Assembly: GCA_017301975.1 (NCBI GenBank)
Contig: JAFLEI010000042.1
Location: 1 to 51,908, forward strand
DNA: 51,908 nt
Direction of reading: 5' to 3'
From: Verrucomicrobiota bacterium
GTDB taxonomy: Bacteria; Verrucomicrobiota; Verrucomicrobiia; Verrucomicrobiales; Verrucomicrobiaceae
Below are positions 1 to 8,043 of the stretch, piece after piece (position 1 is the first letter of the stretch; every line of letters begins with the position of its first letter). A program made the position numbers and the translations under genes. The notes beneath the pieces are model-generated. The model was not told where the DNA came from. It did not search any database and worked only from the letters and a program-made list of their open reading frames with translations.

Positions 1-571
1 CACCAGGACGTCCGTACGCCATGGTGCCTGCCGTGCGCCGAAGGACGGGCGGGCTTGCGCCACACTCATCCTACGAGCCGTGCAGCGCGCCAGCCGTAGG
101 TTGGTCGTGTTTGGCGCATGCCGATTCCTCCGCCGCATGCAACTCTCTTCGCCAAACCGCCCGACCGCCAGGACGTCCGCACGCCGTGGTGCCAGCCGTG
201 CGCTCATGGACGGGCGGGCTTGCGCCACACCCGTCCTACGAGCCGTGCATCGCGCCAGCCGTAGGTTGGTCGTGTTTGGCGCATGCCGATTCCTCCGCCT
301 CATGCAACACTCTTCGCCAAACCGCCCGACCATCAGGACGTCCGTACGCCATGGTGTCTGCCGTGCGCCGAAGGACGGGCGGGCTTGCGCCACACTCATC
401 CTACGAGCCGTGCAGCGCGCCAGCCGTAGGTTGGTCGTGTTTGGCGCATGCCGATTCCTGCGCCTCATGCAACACTCTTCGCCAAACCGCCCGACCACCA
501 GGACGTCCGCACGCCGTGGTGCCAGCCGTGCGCTCATGGACGGGCGGGCTTGCGCCACACTCATCCTACGA
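1..571. repeat. 165-bp tandem repeat array, about 3.5 units
   Basis: The same block recurs with a period of exactly 165 bp: GGACGTCCG occurs at 6, 171, 336 and 501, and the CAGCCGTAGG core at 91, 256 and 421. The last unit stops after CCTACGACC near 571. Each unit contains an imperfect hairpin: GTTTGGCG (109-116 in unit 1) pairs with CGCCAAAC (150-157), flanked by GGTCG/CGACC, with an inner GCATG/CATGC pair. Units 1 and 3 share GCCGAAGGACGG while units 2 and 4 share GCTCATGGACGG, so the array looks like a doubled 330-bp dimer. Because 165 is a multiple of three, forward frames stay open across it, but their translations show nothing protein-like. The array begins at the window edge, so its true length is unknown. 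Confidence 0.9.
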
Positions 572-684
572 CCACGCGCCGAGCGCCGGGCCAGAGGTCT
601 CGATTCGCCAGAAACCCCCAGCATTCGTCCCTCGATCTTCGTCATTATCTAGTCATTCGGGCTTACTCATTCGTTCTTTCCTCC

Positions 685-1704
685 ATGCGCCTTGCCTCCT
701 TCATCGTCGCCCTTTGCACCAGCGGTGCTTGTGCCTGCACCATCCCGGTCTTCCGCTTTGCGCTGGATCGCTGGGAGGCGGACAAGTTTCATCTGGTGCT
801 GCCACAGGCTGCGGCCGGGACGCCGGAGATTCAGGATCTGCTGCGCCCGCTGCGTGCCAATGGGAAGGCGAACCTTGACATCGCCACCTCCACCGATGCG
901 GCCCAGAAGGAAACCGTGCTGCGCTATTCACGGGAGAGCGAAAAACAGGTGTGGTCCGGCAAGCTGGACGCTGCCACGCTCGGTGCCGTGCTGGATTCAC
1001 CTGCACGCAAGAAACTCGTTCAGCAGTTGCTGGCCGGGGATTCGGTCATCTGGGTGATCGCGGACAGCGGATCGCCGGTGGATGTGCTGGAGGCGGAGCG
1101 CCTTGAGAAACGGCTGAAATTTCTGGAGCAGGTGGCCTCCCTGCCGATCCAGGACCCCAATGACCCCGACAGCCAGCTCGGCCCCGGACCACCGCTGCGG
1201 CTGAAATTCAGCACCCTCCGGCTGCGGCGGGACGATCCCGCTGAACAACTGCTGCTGCGCATGCTCGTCGGGCCGCAGGGGACCTTTGACCCTGCCACCA
1301 CCAGTTTTGCCGGGGCGGTGTTTGGCCGGGGCCGGGTGCTGGGGGCATGGCCGCTCGACATTCTGGATGATGCCTCGCTGGAGGACGCCTGCATGTTTCT
1401 GGTGGGGCGCTGCGGCTGCCGCTTGAAGAACGAAAGTCCCGGCTGGGACATCCTGCTCAATATCGACTGGGAAAAGGCACTGCCAGCCGCTGCGCTTAGC
1501 GAGACCAAACCAGAGGCCACCGCTCCTCTCCCGGCGCCGCTCCCGGAGCTTCGGGAGATGATTCCGCCCACCGCCCTACCAGAGGTGATGAATATCATCC
1601 CAGAGCCCGAACCGACCCCGCATTTGAATCGGCGTTCGCTGATTATGGGCCTGGCCGTAGGTCTCGTCCTGCTGTTTCTGATCCCCAGGTGGCTGAGGAA
1701 GTAG
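685..1704 (+). CDS. Membrane-anchored protein of the PVFRxALxRW type, function unknown
   Basis: A 339-aa product. The ATG at 685 is preferred over an upstream in-frame start at 448 because only here does a signal-peptide-like N-terminus appear (MRLASFIVALCTSG, then CAC) and because the upstream part lies in the repeat array. Just after the signal comes TIPVFRFALDRW, a motif I recall from uncharacterised planctomycete and verrucomicrobial proteins. The C-terminus has a proline-rich stretch (about residues 275-312), then one hydrophobic segment and a basic tail (WLRK), so the bulk is probably held outside the cytoplasm by a C-terminal anchor. CGC occurs in the body (about residue 250). No enzyme motif is recognised. 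It stands alone, with the repeat array upstream and a barrel protein about 200 bp downstream. Confidence 0.8.
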   Translation: MRLASFIVALCTSGACACTIPVFRFALDRWEADKFHLVLPQAAAGTPEIQDLLRPLRANGKANLDIATSTDAAQKETVLRYSRESEKQVWSGKLDAATLGAVLDSPARKKLVQQLLAGDSVIWVIADSGSPVDVLEAERLEKRLKFLEQVASLPIQDPNDPDSQLGPGPPLRLKFSTLRLRRDDPAEQLLLRMLVGPQGTFDPATTSFAGAVFGRGRVLGAWPLDILDDASLEDACMFLVGRCGCRLKNESPGWDILLNIDWEKALPAAALSETKPEATAPLPAPLPELREMIPPTALPEVMNIIPEPEPTPHLNRRSLIMGLAVGLVLLFLIPRWLRK

Positions 1705-1859
1705 GCTAGCCCGTTCATCTGCCGGTTTTGAACCTATAGGGCCCATAAGTCCTGTTTAAGACCACCGTGCCCAGCACTCAGCGGCATTCTCTCTAGCGAC
1801 TGGAGCGAATGGAAATCTCATTGCTGAAAAAATGATTTGCCGAATCCATTGATTTGAGA

Positions 1860-1884
1860 GATTATTTAACTTATCTAAATAATC
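1860..1884. promoter_or_regulatory. AT-rich 9-bp inverted repeat upstream of barrel gene
   Basis: GATTATTTA and TAAATAATC are perfect complements separated by 7 bp, about 20 bp before the ATG at 1904. The surrounding 1705-1903 gap is otherwise AT-rich and without a gene. It could be an operator or a 5'-UTR hairpin; only the symmetry is seen. Confidence 0.4.
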
Positions 1885-1903
1885 AATAGATGCCCCACTT
1901 CTC

Positions 1904-2773
1904 ATGAAAAGGACCTTAATTTACGCTCTCAGCGTCGGCGTTGCCTTTTGCCAAAGTGCTGTGGGCCAGACTGGATATGGTGTGATGGGTGTTCCTCCTC
2001 CGGGCTATGGAACGCCGCCTCCGCCTCCCGGCTACGGGACCACGCCGAGCGTGCCTGCTTATCCCAATTCGCTGCCACCGGCTTCCGTCTCGTCCAACGT
2101 GACGGCTCCGCCTGCTTATGCAGATCCGTATGCCACGGCACCGCCACCCGGGCAGATGTCCTCCTACACCCCTCAGGGCGTGAGCAATTACAGCTCTCCG
2201 CCAGCGGCGTATGGGACGAAGCCAGCCGGACCTAACATGGTCAATTTTAACAATTTGGAGGCTTATTATCGTTACGTGGCTCCGAAGGCAAACAACCTGT
2301 CCGGTGCCAACACCATTGGCGGCGCGCTGACAGTCGCTCTGTTCAACCCTCTGTATTTGAAGTTCGGCGCCTCTTGGGGCAGCGGCGGCGGTGGCAGCGT
2401 CACGGGTGCCACCAAAGGCAATTATGACTTCGCGAGCATCCAGGCCGGTGTCGGCTTCCACACCTCGCTGATCAATGAGAAGCTCACTTTTGTCGCGGAA
2501 GCAGGTCTGAGCTATGCCACCCTCAGGGCTCAGGATACCACGGTGAGTTTCAGCGACGGTTCCATTTATGTGCGCCCGGCGCTGCGCTTTACCCCGCTGA
2601 ACTGGCTGGAACTGCAGGCCGGTGTGACGGTGAGCAGCGCGGACAAGTATGACAGCAAGATGGTGGACCTGACCTCCTACTTCCGCCTGCTGCCAATGTT
2701 TGATGTCGGCGTTGGCGGCGATTTCGGCAACACCACTCGTGCCTTCCGCACCAGCCTGCGTCTGCGCTGGTAG
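1904..2773 (+). CDS. Secreted proline-rich protein with C-terminal outer-membrane beta-barrel
   Basis: A 289-aa protein. Residues 1-21 form a signal peptide ending at VGQ. Residues about 22-105 are low complexity and rich in Pro, Gly and Tyr, with repeated PPPGYGT-like units, suggesting an extended periplasmic or surface linker. Residues about 113-289 alternate hydrophobic and polar residues in short strands and end in SLRLRW, an aromatic C-terminus typical of BAM-inserted barrels. The barrel is small, perhaps 8 to 10 strands. No substrate can be inferred. It converges on endonuclease III, with an inverted-repeat element between the two stops. Confidence 0.75.
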   Translation: MKRTLIYALSVGVAFCQSAVGQTGYGVMGVPPPGYGTPPPPPGYGTTPSVPAYPNSLPPASVSSNVTAPPAYADPYATAPPPGQMSSYTPQGVSNYSSPPAAYGTKPAGPNMVNFNNLEAYYRYVAPKANNLSGANTIGGALTVALFNPLYLKFGASWGSGGGGSVTGATKGNYDFASIQAGVGFHTSLINEKLTFVAEAGLSYATLRAQDTTVSFSDGSIYVRPALRFTPLNWLELQAGVTVSSADKYDSKMVDLTSYFRLLPMFDVGVGGDFGNTTRAFRTSLRLRW

Positions 2774-2777
2774 TTTG

Positions 2778-2857
2778 AAAAGTACTCATGAGCTTTGGCT
2801 CATTCCGGGGCATCGCAACGCCCCGTCCAGAACGAGCTGAACTTCGTGAGTACTTTC
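2778..2857. repeat. 80-bp inverted-repeat element, copy 1
   Basis: The ends are near complements: AAAGTACTCATGAGCTT at the left and AACTTCGTGAGTACTTT at the right, with an inner CGGGGC/GCCCCG hairpin. A second copy with the same ends and the same CCAGAACGAGCTGAA block lies at 43398-43480. It sits between two convergent genes and could also act as a bidirectional terminator. No coding capacity; resembles a REP or MITE-like element. Confidence 0.8.
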
Positions 2858-2858
2858 C

Positions 2859-3512
2859 TCACGCTTTCTTGGTGCCGACAGGCTTGCGCCGGTTGGGAAA
2901 GCAGGTGCGGCAGATTTCGCAGACGGTGCCATCGCAGCCGCGGGCGCTGCAGAATTCGCGACCATAGAAAATGATCTGCAGGTGTAGCTTGTTCCAGCTC
3001 TCCACGGGAAACAGGCGCTTCAGGTCCCGTTCCGTTTGCACCACCGATTTCCCCTCGGTCAGGCTCCAGCGCTGGGCGAGGCGGTGGATGTGAGTGTCCA
3101 CGGGAAACGAAGGGATGCCGAAGGCCTGCGCCATCACCACCTGCGCGGTCTTGTGCCCCACGCCGGGGAGGCGCTCCAGAGCCTCCAGCGAGGCAGGCAC
3201 CTGGCCCTGGTGCTCAGCCATCAGAATGCTGGAAAGCTGCTTAATGGCTCGGGCTTTCTGCGGACCCAGACCGCAGGGGCGCACGATGGCTTCGATTTGA
3301 TCGAGCGGAGCGGCTGCGAGAGCCTCAGGGGTATTACCCAGGCGAAACAAGGCGGGCGTCACCTGATTGACGCGGACATCCGTGCACTGGGCGGAAAGCA
3401 GAACCGCCACCAGCAGGGTGAAGGCATCCGTATGATCCAGCGGAACGGGCGGGTCAGGGTACAACTGCCCCAGCCGGCTCCGAATGTAATCCGCGCGCTG
3501 CTGCTTCGTCAC
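2859..3512 (-). CDS. nth: Endonuclease III (DNA glycosylase/AP lyase)
   Basis: A 217-aa product, the usual length. It removes oxidised pyrimidines and nicks abasic sites in base-excision repair. The helix-hairpin-helix LPGVGHKTAQVV carries the catalytic lysine, and SFPVDTHIHRLAQR supplies the conserved aspartate. LLSAQCTD near the N-terminus is the family motif. The C-terminal iron-sulfur segment reads CSARGCDGTVCEICRTC: five cysteines with spacing x4, x4, x2, x2 instead of the E. coli C-x6-C-x2-C-x5-C. It is followed 26 bp downstream of the 3D-domain lipoprotein gene, so the two may be co-transcribed. Confidence 0.95.
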   Translation of the reverse strand: MTKQQRADYIRSRLGQLYPDPPVPLDHTDAFTLLVAVLLSAQCTDVRVNQVTPALFRLGNTPEALAAAPLDQIEAIVRPCGLGPQKARAIKQLSSILMAEHQGQVPASLEALERLPGVGHKTAQVVMAQAFGIPSFPVDTHIHRLAQRWSLTEGKSVVQTERDLKRLFPVESWNKLHLQIIFYGREFCSARGCDGTVCEICRTCFPNRRKPVGTKKA

Positions 3513-3538
3513 TCGATGAAAGCCGTCGGAAGCAAAGG

Positions 3539-4015
3539 TTACGAGCTGTGCTCAATGCGCCCCACCATGCGGCGGATGTGCTCGTAGCCCATGCGCTCCT
3601 TCATGATGGACAGGCTCTTGGAAAACGATCCCCACTTGATGACACGGATGTTCACATTGCGCACGCCCCAGGCGTTCATGGTGGCCTTGTCAGGCTTGTA
3701 GAGGTCGATGGTGTTGGTGCCCACCAAGGCGGAACCATAATCATCCACCTGATAAACATAGGGAAGTCCCTCAATCTGGAAAATCGTGCCTACCGGGTAA
3801 ACGGACCAGTCGGCGGCGGCGCTGCGAACATTGCCATACTTGAGCTGGGTGCCTACGGCCGTTTTGGCTCCATAAACGATATGATCTGATTCACCATGCG
3901 TGTAGGCGGTGGTGCGAACCGAGGTGATCCGCGTACCCCGGCTGAAGCCTGAGGATTCACAAGAGGTCAGAATGCAGGCTGAGAGGCCGAGGAGAAGGAG
4001 TGTGTAGTATCGCAT
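3539..4015 (-). CDS. 3D-domain (RlpA/MltA-like double-psi barrel) lipoprotein
   Basis: A 158-aa product. The ATG at 4015 starts a hydrophobic signal with a lipobox (ACILTSC). A TTG four codons earlier is possible but lies in a palindrome. The body has the features of the 3D fold: an early T-A-Y, YPVGTIFQIEGLPYVYQVDDYG, then a GTNTIDLY segment; the aspartates of this region are the expected catalytic or structural acids. Such domains occur in lytic transglycosylases and peptidoglycan-cleaving or -binding proteins, so an envelope role is likely. The last 40 residues are basic and unlike the family core. Probably co-transcribed with nth. Confidence 0.8.
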   Translation of the reverse strand: MRYYTLLLLGLSACILTSCESSGFSRGTRITSVRTTAYTHGESDHIVYGAKTAVGTQLKYGNVRSAAADWSVYPVGTIFQIEGLPYVYQVDDYGSALVGTNTIDLYKPDKATMNAWGVRNVNIRVIKWGSFSKSLSIMKERMGYEHIRRMVGRIEHSS

Positions 4016-4020
4016 TTTTA

Positions 4021-4041
4021 TTAACAATATCTGATTGTTAA
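4021..4041. promoter_or_regulatory. 8-bp palindrome just upstream of the 3D lipoprotein start
   Basis: TTAACAAT and ATTGTTAA are perfect complements separated by ATCTG, ending 6 bp before the ATG of the minus-strand gene. There is no convincing Shine-Dalgarno sequence in this spacer. It could be an operator overlapping the promoter or a small 5'-UTR hairpin. Confidence 0.4.
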
Positions 4042-4220
4042 CTTTCCTTTTAGAATACTTATTGTGGGTTAAATCCGGTTTGAAATCAATCTTTGATTTT
4101 CACGGCCCGCCCAGCCCCCGGGGCCAAGGGTAGAAAAAAGCACGCCGCCGGGTCAGCGGCAGCGGCTGCTGGGGAGGTCACGGGCCCCGGTGGAAACCCG
4201 CTTTTGGCGCTCTTCGGCGC

Positions 4221-4664
4221 TCAGCTTCCGGCTTTCTGGGCCGCTTCCGCCTTCTTCAGGACGTGGGTCAGTTTTTTGACGAAATCTTTGGGGGCGGTCA
4301 CGTCTTTCAGCTCGTCCAGCGTGGTTTTGCCGGTGGAATCGAGGAAAAAGAGATGGGGGATGGTCTCCACATGAAAGCCTTCCGCGAGCTTGCCGTTGGC
4401 CTCATCATCGATGTCCAGATAGGCCCAGTTGAACTTGTCATGCAGCGGCTGCACCAGCTCGTTGGGATAGACGTCTTTCTTCATGGTCTGGCAGGGGCCG
4501 CACCAGGCGGCGGAGAAAACCATGACGATGGGTTTGCCGTTTTGCTTGGCGGCTTTCAACACGGCCGGGGCGCTGGTGAAAAACTTCGGGCTGCCTGCGG
4601 GGAATTCCGAGGCATGGAGGCTGATCGAGACGAAGAGCGAAAGGAGGAGAAGGGCTTGTTTCAT
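4221..4664 (-). CDS. Exported thioredoxin-like protein
   Basis: A 147-aa protein with a cleavable signal peptide (residues 1-18, ending LHA). The thioredoxin fold is clear: FSAAWCGPCQTMKKDVY carries the WCGPC redox pair at about residues 54-58, AYLDIDDEANGKLAEGFHVETIPHLFFLD gives the central strand and the cis-proline (TIP). The Ala/Lys-rich tail is dispensable-looking. The likely role is periplasmic thiol-disulfide exchange. It is the third gene of a minus-strand run with a lipoprotein and a phosphatidyltransferase (61-bp gap). Confidence 0.9.
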   Translation of the reverse strand: MKQALLLLSLFVSISLHASEFPAGSPKFFTSAPAVLKAAKQNGKPIVMVFSAAWCGPCQTMKKDVYPNELVQPLHDKFNWAYLDIDDEANGKLAEGFHVETIPHLFFLDSTGKTTLDELKDVTAPKDFVKKLTHVLKKAEAAQKAGS

Positions 4665-4725
4665 GGCAGTGGAGAATGGACGCCCGCCACGGCCGATTTA
4701 TTTCAGCTTGAGCCCGGACTCGGCC

Positions 4726-5427
4726 TCAGGGACCCGGCTTTTCTCCAGAACGCAGCGCCTGGGCCATGAGGGCCAGCCGCCTCCAGCAGGTCCACAAACC
4801 GCCGGCAAAGATCAGCGTCAGCGCCAGCAGGATGCCCCAGCGATCGCTTCCTGCCAGATGCTGGATCATTTCGATCAAAAGCCCGCCGCAGAGCACGGCC
4901 ATGCGGTGCTGCTTGGCCATCGGTCCGCGAAAGTCATGCTTTCCAGTCAGGGAGGCGCCCAGCACGCGGAGGTAGGCCGTCCAGACGGCCACCACGGCGC
5001 AGCACCAGCCCAGAGGAATGACGTGGAAAAGCTTCACCACGCCGGGATCTCCCGCGCCGCTGTAGCCCGCGCCCACCATGATCAGCACATCCGCCACGCG
5101 GTCCGGCGCATCGTTGTAAATGGCTCCCACGGGCGAGCCTTTGCCGCCCTCCACCGCCACCATGCCGTCCATCAAGTTGCACAGCAGTCGGAGCTGGATG
5201 CACACGAAGGCACCCAGCCAGACGGCGAGAATGCCCGGGACGCTGGTCTGATCTCCCGCGACCATGAAGCAGACCATGGCGCCTGCGGCAAAGAACACGC
5301 TGAGGAGAGAGATCGCATTCGGTGTCAGGCCGGAACGCGCCAGAGCTCCTGCCAGCGCATGCGCCCAGCGGGTGTCGCGAGATTTCAGGCTGCGGCGTGA
5401 CGCCAGGTGTTCTTCGGGCACGCTCAT
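4726..5427 (-). CDS. CDP-alcohol phosphatidyltransferase family membrane enzyme
   Basis: A 233-aa integral membrane protein with about five to six hydrophobic segments. The family motif D-G-x2-A-x(n)-G-x3-D-x3-D is present in modified form: LMDGMVAVEGGKGSPVGAIY followed by NDAPDRVAD. The arginine that normally follows DGxxA is valine here, and an Asn precedes the second acid pair. I recall this NDxPDR variant from a subfamily next to acyltransferase and cytidylyltransferase genes in other bacteria. The reaction is expected to be transfer of a phosphatidyl group from CDP-diacylglycerol to an alcohol; the alcohol cannot be read from the sequence. It lies 19 bp after the upstream lipoprotein gene. 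Confidence 0.85.
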   Translation of the reverse strand: MSVPEEHLASRRSLKSRDTRWAHALAGALARSGLTPNAISLLSVFFAAGAMVCFMVAGDQTSVPGILAVWLGAFVCIQLRLLCNLMDGMVAVEGGKGSPVGAIYNDAPDRVADVLIMVGAGYSGAGDPGVVKLFHVIPLGWCCAVVAVWTAYLRVLGASLTGKHDFRGPMAKQHRMAVLCGGLLIEMIQHLAGSDRWGILLALTLIFAGGLWTCWRRLALMAQALRSGEKPGP

Positions 5428-5446
5428 GTGACGCGAGGAGAGAAAC

Positions 5447-5935
5447 TCAGCGCGCCGTGGACTTCCAGCTCACCACGCGCCCGTTGACGAAATCTGCGGT
5501 GCCTGCGGTGTAGGGGATGTAGGTCACAGAGGTGCCGCTGCCCCACATGGGATAGCCGCCGTAGCCATAAGGCCCGAAACCACCAAACCCGGGGTATCCG
5601 AAACCACCATACCCGAAGCCGCCATAGCCAAAGCCCAGGTTCATGTTCATCGAGCGCACAGGGCGCTGGCCTTCATAGGCCCAGTTTTCGCTCTCCCTGC
5701 CACGGTTGATTCCCACCGAGACGCTGTCCGGCCGGCCCCAGGCGAGAAACACCGCATCCCGCGTCATGCCCTCGCGGATCAAGCCGTGAGTGACTAGCTG
5801 GCGGTCTTTGGCGCTCAGTTTGGAAAACATCTGCGGGTTCTTCTCAATGCGCGTCCTGGGCGTTGAGGAACACTGCACCAGAAAGCTGGTGGCGATCAGA
5901 ACCAGACAGAGGCGGACGAAGGAGGGCGTTTTCAT
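5447..5935 (-). CDS. Lipoprotein with Gly/Tyr-rich repeat, SmpA/OmlA-like region
   Basis: A 162-aa product. The N-terminus is a lipoprotein signal with lipobox FLVQC. Residues about 45-85 (LVTHGLIREGMTRDAVFLAWGRPDSV, then NWAYEG) resemble the SmpA/OmlA (BamE-like) pattern of a small domain in which GMT is followed by a W-G-x-P turn. The second half has repeated GFGYGGFGYGG units followed by a short conserved-looking tail FVNGRVVSW. Probably outer-membrane or periplasmic; no specific role can be assigned. First gene of the run with the phosphatidyltransferase and thioredoxin genes. Confidence 0.75.
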   Translation of the reverse strand: MKTPSFVRLCLVLIATSFLVQCSSTPRTRIEKNPQMFSKLSAKDRQLVTHGLIREGMTRDAVFLAWGRPDSVSVGINRGRESENWAYEGQRPVRSMNMNLGFGYGGFGYGGFGYPGFGGFGPYGYGGYPMWGSGTSVTYIPYTAGTADFVNGRVVSWKSTAR

Positions 5936-6000
5936 GGTTGCGGGCAGTTTGCTGCCGGTGAGGTTGTTTGTCGAACATTCTTAAAGACGTCGCATCCCAG

Positions 6001-7329
6001 CTAATCGTTCAATGCGATCCTTTTGGCTGGCCGAAAAACCCGCAGCAGCATCCAGCCCCCCGCCAGCAGGACCGTGCCGGCAAACCACCAGGGCCACAGC
6101 TTGAGCGACTCGGCAAAGACACGCGGATCATCCGCGCTCAGGTGCAGATGACCGGCCACCCATTTCGTCTGCCAGCCGAAGAGCAGCGTGAGCATCCCGT
6201 AGGCCAGATTGATGGTCAGCCCGCGAAAGCTCAGAGCCGTGGCGCGCTGCTCCGAATCCACGATCTCATTGAGATAATGGGACAGGAAGAACTGCAGGAA
6301 GCGCATGCCCAGAAACAGCGGCATGATCAGGGCGATGCCCGCCCAGCCCGGCTGCGGATGCGCCGCCGCCATCAGGCCGCCGAACACCACAAGGCCCAGC
6401 CAGATGAAATTCTGCCGCGCATTCATGACTTTGGCGCTCGTTTCCATCAGGCTCGCGGTGACCAGCCCGAGCAGCGAGACGACAGTGCCGATCACCCCGT
6501 ACCAGCCCTCTTCGATGCCCACGAGGCGGTAGAAATTGCTGGCCACGGTGAGGAACAGACGGATCACGCTGTCAAACACCAGCCCAAAGAGGATCAGCGC
6601 GAAGGCGGCCTTCGTGCGCCAGATCCAGCCGCCTGTTTGGAGGATGGAGACCCAGGTTTCACGGATGCTTTGCAGCAGGGAAGTCTTGGGGGCGGGGGTG
6701 CGCGCCTCTGTCATCCGCAGCGTCACCAGCAGGCAGGCCAGCGCGGTGCCCAGGCAGAGAAACAGCGGCAGCTTCATGGCCATCGGCTTCGCCACTGTCA
6801 CATCCAGGCCGGTCCAGTGCAGCGCCGCAGTCAGGCTGTGTGCATCATACAGCACTGAGCCGGTGATCGATGAAACCACAAAGCCCAAGGCCATGCCGCG
6901 CGAGAGCTTTGCCATGATCTGCGGCCACAGAATCGTGCGCTCAGCTTCGGGAAGTGAGTCATAGGCCAGGGCCTCGTCCGCACCGCTGGCGCAGGCTTCG
7001 GCGGCGCCGCTGAGCACGCGATTTGCCACGAAGAGCCAGAGCACCAGATCGTGGTGCCCGGGCTGCATGAGGCAGAGAACCGCCATCTCCAGCACCATCA
7101 GCACGCCCGCCGCCACCACCAGCGGTCTGCGGCCAAAGCGATCTGCCAATGCGCCGGAGGGCACCTCCAGCACCACGCTGGTCAGCGCCCACACCACGTT
7201 CAGCGCCGCGAATTCACCGATGCTCAGCCCGAGATCGAGGAACAGAATCGTGAACACCGGGTAGTAAAACCGGCAGTTGAAAAGGATTCGGAACCAGACA
7301 AACAGGCGCGCATTGGAATGCTCAGGCAT
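6001..7329 (-). CDS. MFS transporter
   Basis: A 442-aa protein with about 12 hydrophobic segments. The MFS signature after TM2 is visible as GALADRFGRRPLV (about residues 60-72). The NARLFVWFRILFNCRFYYPVFTILFLDLGLS start and the loop around ASGADEALAYDSLPE resemble a subfamily of uncharacterised MFS efflux proteins. The substrate is unknown. It lies 61 bp downstream of the DUF2490 and truncated haemoglobin genes on the same strand and may share their transcript. Confidence 0.9.
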   Translation of the reverse strand: MPEHSNARLFVWFRILFNCRFYYPVFTILFLDLGLSIGEFAALNVVWALTSVVLEVPSGALADRFGRRPLVVAAGVLMVLEMAVLCLMQPGHHDLVLWLFVANRVLSGAAEACASGADEALAYDSLPEAERTILWPQIMAKLSRGMALGFVVSSITGSVLYDAHSLTAALHWTGLDVTVAKPMAMKLPLFLCLGTALACLLVTLRMTEARTPAPKTSLLQSIRETWVSILQTGGWIWRTKAAFALILFGLVFDSVIRLFLTVASNFYRLVGIEEGWYGVIGTVVSLLGLVTASLMETSAKVMNARQNFIWLGLVVFGGLMAAAHPQPGWAGIALIMPLFLGMRFLQFFLSHYLNEIVDSEQRATALSFRGLTINLAYGMLTLLFGWQTKWVAGHLHLSADDPRVFAESLKLWPWWFAGTVLLAGGWMLLRVFRPAKRIALND

Positions 7330-7390
7330 GCCTCTCTCTACGCTTCAAATCAGGAGGCGGGCAATGCAAAGCCGGGAATTCATCCTGGCT

Positions 7391-8038
7391 CTAAAACCGC
7401 ACCCGCAGATACGTGACGATCACGGATTCGCTTTTCCAGGCCGTCTTGGTGCGCTTGGAGTCGATCATGTACATGAGGTCGAGGTCCATCGAATCGGTGA
7501 GCTTGAACGTGAGACCCAGGGGGACAATGCGGTTCTCTGTTGGGCGGCGGAGATGCAGGTCCATCAAACACTCATCGCTGGCAAAGACACGTGTCAGCGG
7601 GCCCAGCGGCTGTGGCAGCGTCCAGGCGAGCTGCATGCGGTGCCGGGTGCGGTTGGCTGCGGAGGGGGCTCCCTGGTTCTCGCGCCATTCCATGCGGTTG
7701 CGCCAGTCCAGGCGCACATGCGATGTCAGTTCGTAGTGGGGATTGATTTCCAGTTCCGCGCGGAGCTGGTCGTAGCGATCATGCGTGGTGATGTTTTCGA
7801 GCCTGAACATCGACAACCCCAGTCCGAGATCCAGCCACCTGGCTGCGGCATACTTCACGCGCGGGCTCACCATCTGTGCATAGGAGCCGTCCACTTCATC
7901 GGCAAAGTTGCCCATGAACACGCTGCCGGTCCACGGCGGCCTGCGGTAGTAATCCACGTTCGACCACGCCCACCATTCATCGGCCCGAGCAGGCAGGACC
8001 GCCAGCAGGCCAAGCAATGTGAGCAGCAGGCGCAGCAT
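7391..8038 (-). CDS. DUF2490-like outer-membrane protein
   Basis: A 215-aa protein with signal peptide MLRLLLTLLGLLAVLPARA. The mature part alternates short amphipathic strands and ends in TYLRVRF, a terminal phenylalanine typical of barrels. The spacing of Arg/Trp-rich strands (RLDWRNRMEWRE, RTRHRMQLAW) fits the DUF2490 barrel family, whose function is unknown. Start and stop lie 5 bp from the truncated haemoglobin gene and 61 bp from the MFS gene, suggesting one operon. Confidence 0.75.
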   Translation of the reverse strand: MLRLLLTLLGLLAVLPARADEWWAWSNVDYYRRPPWTGSVFMGNFADEVDGSYAQMVSPRVKYAAARWLDLGLGLSMFRLENITTHDRYDQLRAELEINPHYELTSHVRLDWRNRMEWRENQGAPSAANRTRHRMQLAWTLPQPLGPLTRVFASDECLMDLHLRRPTENRIVPLGLTFKLTDSMDLDLMYMIDSKRTKTAWKSESVIVTYLRVRF

Positions 8039-8043
8039 CGGAG

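Noticed and set aside
1..571. CRISPR array
   Set aside because: Units are 165 bp and near-identical throughout, with no short repeat/unique spacer alternation and no cas genes.
21..878. Frames open across the tandem repeat
   Set aside because: They are open because 165 is divisible by three; two different frames are open at once, and the products are repetitive and Arg/Cys-rich without structure.
4093..4374. A 93-residue plus-strand frame
   Set aside because: Mostly antisense to the thioredoxin-like gene, Ala/Gly-rich, no start signal.
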